Shown piece by piece: positions 41,564-47,365 of a stretch of DNA of 47,365 bases. A program made the position numbers and the translations under genes. This DNA comes from a virus. Every line of letters starts with the position of its first letter. The stretch's first letter is position 1. The notes under the pieces are model-generated. The model saw nothing but the letters and a program-made list of their open reading frames with translations. It was not told the origin of the DNA and searched no databases. The DNA lies in IMG/VR virus record IMGVR_UViG_3300035670_000356, positions 1 through 47,365 of that record; one strand, given 5' to 3'.

Positions 41564-41595
41564 GAGGCGACGGCCAACGTGCTGGTCGTCGCCTC
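41564..41595 (+). terminator. Long hairpin after the SSB gene
   Basis: A 13-bp stem with one G-T pair (41564-41576 with 41583-41595) and a 6-base loop fills most of the gap before the polymerase gene. There is no clear U tract, only TAAACTTA. It may be a weak terminator or an RNA-processing or 3'-end stabilising element that lets SSB be made in excess of the polymerase. Confidence 0.65.
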
Positions 41596-41615
41596 TAAAC
41601 TTAGGGGTCGCATAT

Positions 41616-43595
41616 ATGAACATAATTACTACACCTGACGCTCTTAATGAGATGGTGTCTCATTACTTAACTCAAGACGCTTTTGCTTTTGACGTGGAGA
41701 CTGTTGGTCCTAACAGAGGCATCACAGTATTAAATGAGGTTTTATGGATTACCTTCGCTACACACGGGAGATGCGATGTTATTCCTATGGGACACCCAAA
41801 CGGCGAGTTCATAGAGGAGATTTTTCCTTTAACAGGTCAGGGAGAGAAGCGCCAACAGCAGGGCCTTGTAGTACGACCCACTGATTATTCTCGGGATAAG
41901 AAGAAAGCCACAAAAGTATTTGGCCCACCTCCCGAGCAGTTATATCCTGGAGAAGTTTTCAAGGCTTTGGAGCCTTTGTTTTTCTCCACTGAGATTCTTA
42001 AGATAGGCCACAATTTGGTATTTGACTTAACTTCTGTAGCTAAATACTACAAGGGTCGAATTCCAGAGCCTCCTTATTTTGACACTATGGTTGTGTCTTT
42101 TATTGTTGATAACCGTAATAAAAACAAGTGCGGTTTAGATGATTGTTTAAAGCGCGAGTTTAATTATGAGATGGTTAAGGGCGTTGGTAAAGAGGTTGAA
42201 AAACACTCATTTGATGAGGTAGCAAAATACGCATATCTAGACGCCAAATACACTTTCTTGTTGTGGAAAGCTCTTCTTCCCAAAGTTGAGGCTGCAAACT
42301 TACAGAAGGTAGTGGCTCTTGAGATGGATGTCTTGAGCGTTCTTTGCGACATGAAGCTAACGGGTGCTCTTATAGATGTAGATGAACTAGGCAGATTGAA
42401 AACAGCACTTGAGCAAGACCTTGAACGAACCAAGGCTGAGATATGGAAAACCGCTGGAAGAGAGTTCAATATAAACTCTAATACTGAGAAGCAGTGGCTT
42501 TTGTATAGCCCAAAGGATTCCGGAGGTCGAGGGTTAAAGCCAAAGCTTCTTACTACTAAAGGCTTAGAAAAGGACCGAGAGGGCAAAGAGTTACTTCTTA
42601 CGGATTACTCCACTTCATCAGAGGCACTAGAGCCCTATAGAAACAAGGACCCGTTTGTAACAGCCTTGCTTGAGTATGCTGATATCAACAAGTTATTGAC
42701 TACTTACGTAACCCCGTATCTAGGTGGTGAAGTTGTTAGGACAGTAGGCGGAAAGTCTCGTACTGAATACAAGGACAGCCTTTTAATTAAGGGGCGTATC
42801 CACGCTGACTTTATCCAGCATGGTGCTGAAACTGGGAGGTTCTCAAGCCGTAATCCAAATCTGCAGAATGTTCCTTCCCCCCACACTGCTCATGGAAAAT
42901 CTATTAGAAATCTTTTTATAGCTCCTAAAGACCATACGCTCGTTGTTGCTGACTACAGCCAGATTGAGCCTAGAGTTATTGCTTCGTTTTCCAATGACCC
43001 GATTATGGTCAAGAACTATTTAGAGGGCTCAGATATCTATACAACCGTAGGAGAAACAGTCGGCGTAGACAGAAAAGCTGGAAAAGTTTTAGTCTTGTCT
43101 ATGGCTTATGGAGTAGGTCCAGATAAGATTGCTAGGTCAATTGGTTGTTCAATAACAGCAGCTAAAGAATTACTCAATCGTTTTGGCGAGAGTTTCCCAG
43201 CGGTAGCTAGTTATAAGTCTAAGGTTCTAGGAGTTGCTAGACGAGGTAGGCCTCCTTTCGTAACGACCATAACAGGTCGTCGTAGGTATCTTCCCGAGAT
43301 GCTGTCAAAAGAACCAGGCCTTCGTGCAGCTGCAGAACGACAGGCTTTTAATACAAAGATTCAGGGCTCAGCCGCGGATATCATCAAGATAGCCATGGTG
43401 CGGGCGCACTCAATGGTTCCAAAAGAGGCTAAGATAATCCTCACAGTTCATGACGAATTGGTGGTCACAACCCCAGACCATTTGGTAGACGATACGGTCT
43501 CTAGATTACGAGAGGCTATGGAAGGAATCCAAGTGCTTCAAGTCCCGTTAGTGGCCGACATTACTACTGTTAAAAGATGGGGTGACGCTAAATGA
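41616..43595 (+). CDS. polA: Family A DNA polymerase with 3'-5' exonuclease (659 aa)
   Basis: The exonuclease domain begins with D26-x-E28 (FAFDVET), then GHNLVFDL and YAYLDAKYTFLLW. Polymerase motif A is DYSQIEPR (from D446), motif B RKAGKVLVLSMAYG (490-499), and motif C VHDELV (H612-E614). There is no 5'-3' exonuclease domain. The residue equivalent to E. coli Phe762 is Leu494, a variant known to reduce speed and often raise fidelity. The SQIEPR form differs from the common SQIELR. It is the replicative polymerase, next to SSB and upstream of RecA-like genes. Confidence 0.95.
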   Translation: MNIITTPDALNEMVSHYLTQDAFAFDVETVGPNRGITVLNEVLWITFATHGRCDVIPMGHPNGEFIEEIFPLTGQGEKRQQQGLVVRPTDYSRDKKKATKVFGPPPEQLYPGEVFKALEPLFFSTEILKIGHNLVFDLTSVAKYYKGRIPEPPYFDTMVVSFIVDNRNKNKCGLDDCLKREFNYEMVKGVGKEVEKHSFDEVAKYAYLDAKYTFLLWKALLPKVEAANLQKVVALEMDVLSVLCDMKLTGALIDVDELGRLKTALEQDLERTKAEIWKTAGREFNINSNTEKQWLLYSPKDSGGRGLKPKLLTTKGLEKDREGKELLLTDYSTSSEALEPYRNKDPFVTALLEYADINKLLTTYVTPYLGGEVVRTVGGKSRTEYKDSLLIKGRIHADFIQHGAETGRFSSRNPNLQNVPSPHTAHGKSIRNLFIAPKDHTLVVADYSQIEPRVIASFSNDPIMVKNYLEGSDIYTTVGETVGVDRKAGKVLVLSMAYGVGPDKIARSIGCSITAAKELLNRFGESFPAVASYKSKVLGVARRGRPPFVTTITGRRRYLPEMLSKEPGLRAAAERQAFNTKIQGSAADIIKIAMVRAHSMVPKEAKIILTVHDELVVTTPDHLVDDTVSRLREAMEGIQVLQVPLVADITTVKRWGDAK

Positions 43596-44041
43596 TTTGG
43601 CCTTTTAGAAAAAAAGATGAGTACAACTTAGAGATGGGTTCAGTGCCTTTGAGCACTCTTGTCAGATGGTATTTATATGATGCAGGTGTTGTAAATCCAA
43701 ATAAAGCAGCTTCTTATTTTGAGATGACGCCCGTGTCTGAAGAGGGTTCAGAAAAAGAAGAAGCAGACAGCGCTAAAAGAATTGAAGCAGTTATTCCGTT
43801 GTTTCCATATTTAGCCGTGTTAGCAGAAGTAAACGCTAGAGTAATCTCTTCTCTACAAAAAGATGAATTAGTAGAGGCTGGAATGGACCCCAGCAAGTTA
43901 GAGAATGAGTTAGAAAGCATGAAAGAGTTTTATGAACAACTTGGCTTTACCGGTTTAATTACAGCTTTTAGTGCTGCAGCTGAACTCGGTTTAATCACCA
44001 TAACTGGTGAGTTCTCAGAAATACAAAACTTGGAGATATGA
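43592..44041 (+). CDS. Hypothetical protein (149 aa)
   Basis: ATG 43592 overlaps the polymerase stop. The product starts with a basic segment (MIWPFRKKDEY), then helical segments (PLSTLVRWYLYDAGVVNPNKAASYFEM; IEAVIPLFPYLAVLAEVNARVISSLQKDELVEAGM; LENELESMKEFYEQLGFTGLITAFSAAAELGLI). It looks all-helical and soluble. I do not recognise a family. Position suggests a replication-accessory role. Confidence 0.6.
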   Translation: MIWPFRKKDEYNLEMGSVPLSTLVRWYLYDAGVVNPNKAASYFEMTPVSEEGSEKEEADSAKRIEAVIPLFPYLAVLAEVNARVISSLQKDELVEAGMDPSKLENELESMKEFYEQLGFTGLITAFSAAAELGLITITGEFSEIQNLEI

Positions 44042-44042
44042 A

Positions 44043-44390
44043 ATGAGCGACTGGTGGACAAAAAAACTAACAAATCAAACCCCTCAACAACAGCCTTACC
44101 AACCTACTCCTCCTGTTGTACAACCACCCCCAGCGACACATACCCCGAGTGGAAACAGGCTCCCACAAAGCGCTATGAACGCGTCACTATGTCCGAACTG
44201 TTCGAGCGGGAATTATGGGAAGAGTACCCCGGAAGCAAGAGCCCGGTGTTACGACTGCGGGTATCCAATACAACAGTCAGGGTCAGGAGCACCTGGAGTG
44301 AACGTACCGACCAGTGGTCCGGTACAGTCAGCTAAACAAGTTAGCACCTCTAGTTCTTTTAGTATGACTCCACAAGAGAAGCTGGGATGA
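44043..44390 (+). CDS. Zinc-ribbon protein with Pro/Gln-rich start (115 aa)
   Basis: I choose ATG 44043, seven bases after GGAGA; the longer in-frame start at 44007 lies inside the previous gene. The N-terminus is flexible (QQQPYQPTPPVVQPPPATHTP), then CPNC and CYDCGYP make two C-x2-C pairs about 18 residues apart, a zinc ribbon. The C-terminus is Ser/Thr-rich. The role is unknown; zinc-ribbon proteins near RecA-like genes may bind DNA or transcription factors. Confidence 0.7.
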   Translation: MSDWWTKKLTNQTPQQQPYQPTPPVVQPPPATHTPSGNRLPQSAMNASLCPNCSSGNYGKSTPEARARCYDCGYPIQQSGSGAPGVNVPTSGPVQSAKQVSTSSSFSMTPQEKLG

Positions 44391-44394
44391 CAAA

Positions 44395-45450
44395 ATGGGT
44401 TTAGATAAAATAAAAGCTTTAATAAATAAGAAGTACGGTGACGGCACTATGGTCATCGCTTCTGATGTCATACCGAGCGGACGCTTGCCGTCAGGTTCTT
44501 TGGCTTTGGATGTTATTTTAGGTGGCGGTTGGCCAACTAATAAATGGCATGAGATTGTTGGAGAAGCAAGCAATGGTAAGACAGCTTTAGCTTTAAAGAC
44601 TATTGCTGCTAATCAAAAGCGAGACCCTGAGTTCACAACTATGTGGGTTGCTGCTGAGCAGTGGGTTCCTGAGTATGCTGAGATGTGTGGAGTAGATTTA
44701 ACTAGAGTCTATGTACTAAACACAAATGTTATGGAAATTGCTTTAAATACAGTCCTAGAAGTTGTAGAGGACAAAGAAATAGATTGTGTAGTTATTGATT
44801 CGCTTCCCGCTTTGGTGCCTTCAGCTGAAGACGAGAAGATGATGGAAGAGTTTACAGTTGGTCGCGCAGCTATGCTTATGGCTAAGTTCTTCAGAAAGAT
44901 GGAGAAAGCCGGAAGCCGAAGCCTAACTAAAACTGAGCGCCCATTCATAGGCTTAATAATTAACCAGTATCGTATGAAGATTGGTGTTTCACAATATGCT
45001 GACCCCCGCACTACCCCAGGTGGCGAAGCTAAGAACTACTTTTTCTTTACTCGTGTAGAGGTCAGGCGAGATGAATGGATTGAAGTTGGTAAAGGTCAGG
45101 GGAAAAAAAGAATTGGTCAGACTATCAAGTTTCAGACTAAGAAGAATAAGACAGCTCCTCCGTCGCAGTCGGCTTTCGTTGACTTCTACTTCGCGGATGG
45201 AGGCCCTGTATCTAAGGGCGATTTTGATTTCGCAAAAGAAATTGTTGCTCTCGGATACCTATACAAGGTCATTGCAAGAGCGGGCTCGTACCTCAGGTAC
45301 GAAGGAAGACAATGGCACGGTGCCGACGCAATGTTAGATTCGTTGCGGGAAGAGATTGACCTTAAAGAAAAATTGGAGCGGGAGGTGCTAGACGTGGTCA
45401 AAACTGTAGGGACTTTAGGCGCCGACCCCATTGACATAGATGAGGAGTGA
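44395..45450 (+). CDS. RecA/UvsX-like recombinase (351 aa)
   Basis: The Walker A GEASNGKTA (Lys62), MWVAAEQWVPEYAEM, the Walker B segment IDCVVIDSLPALVP and GLIINQYRMKIG with TTPGGEAKNYFFFTRVEVRR match the RecA ATPase core. The start SGRLPSGSLALDVILGGGWP is also RecA-like. The C-terminal domain differs from cellular RecA and suits a phage UvsX-type recombinase. It should form filaments on ssDNA for recombination and recombination-dependent replication. Confidence 0.9.
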   Translation: MGLDKIKALINKKYGDGTMVIASDVIPSGRLPSGSLALDVILGGGWPTNKWHEIVGEASNGKTALALKTIAANQKRDPEFTTMWVAAEQWVPEYAEMCGVDLTRVYVLNTNVMEIALNTVLEVVEDKEIDCVVIDSLPALVPSAEDEKMMEEFTVGRAAMLMAKFFRKMEKAGSRSLTKTERPFIGLIINQYRMKIGVSQYADPRTTPGGEAKNYFFFTRVEVRRDEWIEVGKGQGKKRIGQTIKFQTKKNKTAPPSQSAFVDFYFADGGPVSKGDFDFAKEIVALGYLYKVIARAGSYLRYEGRQWHGADAMLDSLREEIDLKEKLEREVLDVVKTVGTLGADPIDIDEE

Positions 45451-45775
45451 AGGACAAAAGCGCTCAAGAGCCCACGAAGAACGACTTGCCCGTCTGGTTG
45501 GTGGTAGCCGAAACGCTGGCTCGGGTGCTTTTTGGTCACGTAAGGGTGATGTCAGGTCTGACGACCTACTCATCGAGCACAAATGGACAGGAAAAAAGTC
45601 CTTCACAATGAAGTCCAGCGTCCTAGAGAAGATAGTTGAGGAAGCTATCCTAGACGGCAGGACGCCTGTACTTGGTTTCAGTTTAAACAATGAGAACTAC
45701 ATAGTATTGACTGAGGACGACTTTTTGGAAATGCGTGAGTATCTGTTAGACTTAGCCGGTACGGAGGAGAAGTAG
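45440..45775 (+). CDS. PD-(D/E)XK endonuclease, Holliday-junction-resolvase-like (111 aa)
   Basis: The protein has RLARLVGGSRNAGSGAFWSRKGDVRSDDLLIEHKWTGKKS, in which D41/D42, E46 and K48 fit the D-x(n)-E-x-K active site of small phage resolvases. A helix follows (SSVLEKIVEEAILDGRTPVLGF), and a final FLEMREYLLDL helix. Placement just downstream of the RecA-like gene, with an 11-base overlap, suits a role in resolving branched DNA. A general nuclease role is also possible. Confidence 0.8.
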   Translation: MRSEGQKRSRAHEERLARLVGGSRNAGSGAFWSRKGDVRSDDLLIEHKWTGKKSFTMKSSVLEKIVEEAILDGRTPVLGFSLNNENYIVLTEDDFLEMREYLLDLAGTEEK

Positions 45776-45798
45776 AGCCCTAATTAAGGAGCCCTACC

Positions 45799-46107
45799 CT
45801 GCCTGGTCAAGATGTAGATGACTGGCGTTATGCTGCGAAATGTCGCGGTATGGATACCGAACTTTGGTATCCGCCAAGAGATAAAGACTTATATAAATTA
45901 ATAGCTGATAAAGCTAAAGCTGTTTGCTTTGGTAAAGATGGCAAGCCTGAGTGTCCAGTGCGCAAAGAATGTTTGTTGGAGGCTGACCGGATGGACGAAC
46001 CCCATGGAATATGGGGCGGGCTGTCCCATCGTGAGCGTAATGCTCTAAAAAGAAAAGCTGAAAAGAAAGGCCTGACGCTAGCTCAGTGGGTGAGCTTAGA
46101 CGACTGA
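45799..46107 (+). CDS. WhiB-family transcriptional regulator with CTG start (102 aa)
   Basis: The only in-frame codon with a good ribosome binding site is CTG 45799, seven bases after AAGGAG (45786-45791); ATG 45850 would remove the first cluster Cys. With CTG, the four cluster Cys are C15 (AAKCRGMD), C43, C52 and C58. WhiB hallmarks are CPVRKECL, GIWGG (GxWGG turn) and ERNALKRKAEK with a basic tail. The C43-x8-C52-x5-C58 spacing differs from the usual C-x2-C-x5-C because of an insert (FGKDGKPE). WhiB proteins bind a [4Fe-4S] cluster and sigma factor. Phage WhiB can silence host genes. Confidence 0.88.
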   Translation: MPGQDVDDWRYAAKCRGMDTELWYPPRDKDLYKLIADKAKAVCFGKDGKPECPVRKECLLEADRMDEPHGIWGGLSHRERNALKRKAEKKGLTLAQWVSLDD

Positions 46108-46138
46108 TGTGGTAAGTTCCTCCATGAGAGGAGAACCC

Positions 46139-47023
46139 ATGGCTATTCAAAAAGAGAAAAGAAGCTCTGCTATGTCTGCGTTCTTGAAGGCTAAGGATGA
46201 TTCAACAAGAGTATTAGGAAAAGTAGAGCGGTACGTGATGGCTCGTAAGCTATCCGTTCCGTCTGGAAGAAAAGATAACTGGATACACCCATCTCAGATG
46301 GTGTCTAAGTATTGGTGCCACAGAGCATCGTTCTTTCATATATTAGGTAAAGAGCCCGCAAAACAACCTACTAATCTTTCTAGAGAACTGGTGTTTGAGC
46401 AGGGTCATAGGATTCACGATATTTGGCAAACCTGGTTCGGACAGATGGGTAACCTCTACGGACGTTGGGAATGCGAGCAGTTGATGTGCAAAAACAGTTG
46501 GTGGGATACGAGCCCTAGCAACTGCCCTATGTGTAAGGGGCCTTGGATTAAGTACAAAGAAGTCCCACTTGAAAGCAAGGAATATATGATTACCGGTCAT
46601 GCTGATGGCTGGTTAAAAGGTTTTGGTGACGACCTTTTATTAGAGGTTAAGTCAATTGGAGTTGGTAGTTTCAGATACTACTCAGGCAACCGTGGTTTTA
46701 CTGATGCTGATTTTGCAGACGCTTGGAAGAACTTAGACACTCCATTTGAGTCGCACATCTCACAGGCGCAGGTTTACATGAAGCTGTTGGAGATTATGGG
46801 AGTAGACAACCCACCACAAGAAGCTTTGTTTATCTATGAGTCCAAGGTCAACCAGGAAGTCAAAGAGTTTGTGATTCCTAAATCTAACTTTGGTATAACT
46901 GAGCTTTTTGATGCAGCAAAGATGATTGTTGAGTGTTTGGAGAACAAGCGTCCTCCTATATGTAACATTTCTGGTCCTCAAGGGTGCAACAGCTGTAAGG
47001 AGTATTTCTACGATGAAGTCTAG
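46139..47023 (+). CDS. Cas4/RecB-like PD-(D/E)XK nuclease with Fe-S Cys and zinc ribbon (294 aa)
   Basis: I choose ATG 46139, with GAGGAGAA just upstream; the in-frame ATG at 46109 is not needed. The nuclease core is GHADGWL with D156 and LLLEVKS with E169 and K171. C60 (YWCHR) and C275, C283, C286 near the end fit the four Cys of a 4Fe-4S Cas4/AddB-like fold. A second cluster, C112, C117, C129 and C132, forms a probable zinc ribbon inserted between the Fe-S Cys and the core. It should process DNA ends for recombination; no CRISPR genes are present. Confidence 0.85.
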   Translation: MAIQKEKRSSAMSAFLKAKDDSTRVLGKVERYVMARKLSVPSGRKDNWIHPSQMVSKYWCHRASFFHILGKEPAKQPTNLSRELVFEQGHRIHDIWQTWFGQMGNLYGRWECEQLMCKNSWWDTSPSNCPMCKGPWIKYKEVPLESKEYMITGHADGWLKGFGDDLLLEVKSIGVGSFRYYSGNRGFTDADFADAWKNLDTPFESHISQAQVYMKLLEIMGVDNPPQEALFIYESKVNQEVKEFVIPKSNFGITELFDAAKMIVECLENKRPPICNISGPQGCNSCKEYFYDEV

Positions 47024-47365
47024 TTTGATTGTTGACTCCGCTAGTAATAACGCCATAGAGTCTTTAAACGCTCAGGGATTGCCCCTACCTTTAGACGCAG
47101 AGCTTGAGAAGCCAAGTATTCCTACTGATATTACTACTATCAGTGATGATGACTTGATGGAGCTTTACACAAAGTTTGTTGCTTACTCCGACTTTGTCAA
47201 CACCCAGCTTTCTTGTGCTTTGATTGACGAAAAAGATATAGAGCGTCGCATAGAGTTTGAAGAGGCTAAGGTGTTTTTAGAGTTGCACAGCGCCTCTAAA
47301 TCTAGCACCGTGACTTTAATAAAAGCACAGGTTGATGCTAATGAAGATATAGCAAGATTAAAAAG
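47013..47365 (+). CDS. Hypothetical protein, N-terminal part (runs off the window)
   Basis: ATG 47013 lies within the end of the previous gene, with AAGGAG upstream, and the frame is open to the window end (at least 117 residues). The product has an acidic, helical pattern (DDDLMELYTKFVAYSDFVNTQL; DIERRIEFEEAKVFLELHSAS; LIKAQVDANEDIARL), likely a coiled coil. I cannot name a family; its full length is not visible. Confidence 0.65.
   Translation, partial: MKSSLIVDSASNNAIESLNAQGLPLPLDAELEKPSIPTDITTISDDDLMELYTKFVAYSDFVNTQLSCALIDEKDIERRIEFEEAKVFLELHSASKSSTVTLIKAQVDANEDIARLK

Noticed and set aside
45850-46107. ATG 45850 as start of WhiB
   Set aside because: It lacks a ribosome binding site and removes the first cluster Cys, which the family needs.
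46139-47023. CRISPR-Cas system, suggested by the Cas4-like nuclease
   Set aside because: No repeat array or other cas gene is present; such nucleases are common in phage recombination modules.

Overview
The window is a continuous stretch of a tailed double-stranded DNA phage genome (Caudoviricetes) with a contractile tail. Every gene I can support lies on the + strand and almost all are tightly packed, with many TAATG, TAGTG and ATGA junctions. Base composition is moderate (mid-40s percent GC by eye). A WhiB-family regulator near the right end points to an actinobacterial host, because WhiB proteins are known only from Actinobacteria and their phages. The moderate GC does not suggest a Streptomyces or Mycobacterium host; a low-GC aquatic actinobacterium is a plausible guess. 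Terminase, portal, lysis genes and integrase are not in the window, so it is only part of the genome.

Layout. (1) 1-1973: end of the major capsid protein (N4 gp56-like) and two further head or connector proteins, with hairpins between them. (2) 1975-15276: a very large adhesin region holding collagen-like Gly-Pro-Thr fibres, two diverged copies of a fibre cassette (small beta proteins, long fibre with carbohydrate-binding-like repeats, Gly-rich protein, collagen-like protein) and an Mtd-N type fibre. (3) 15284-18049: a glycosyltransferase-TPR protein, a putative connector, and a run of tiny Lys-rich or Cys-rich genes linked by TAATG overlaps, closed by a strong terminator. (4) 18159-32841: neck, sheath, tube, tail assembly chaperone with an apparent +1 frameshift, tape measure with M23 peptidase, LysM protein, gpD-like hub, gpV-like spike split by an inserted domain, gp25-like wedge, gpJ-like wedge, and a gpI-like protein with carbohydrate-binding-like domains. 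(5) 32891-47365: replication and recombination genes, comprising a wHTH protein, DnaC-like loader, SWIM protein, DnaB helicase, primase, SNF2 ATPase, ribbon-helix-helix regulator, MerR-like protein, ssDNA-binding protein, family A DNA polymerase, RecA-like protein, PD-(D/E)XK nuclease, WhiB and a Cas4/RecB-like nuclease.

How it fits together. The right part supplies a near-complete replisome and recombination set. The middle builds the contractile tail and its peptidoglycan-cutting tip. The left part supplies a large, modular, recombining set of host-binding fibres, possibly modified by the phage's own glycosyltransferase. The least ordinary parts are the duplicated fibre cassette with domains shared across the fibres and baseplate, the mini-protein cluster with a possible -1 frameshift into a second Cys-rich segment, the split spike OB fold, the +1 frameshift in the tail chaperone, and the WhiB gene whose only good start is CTG.
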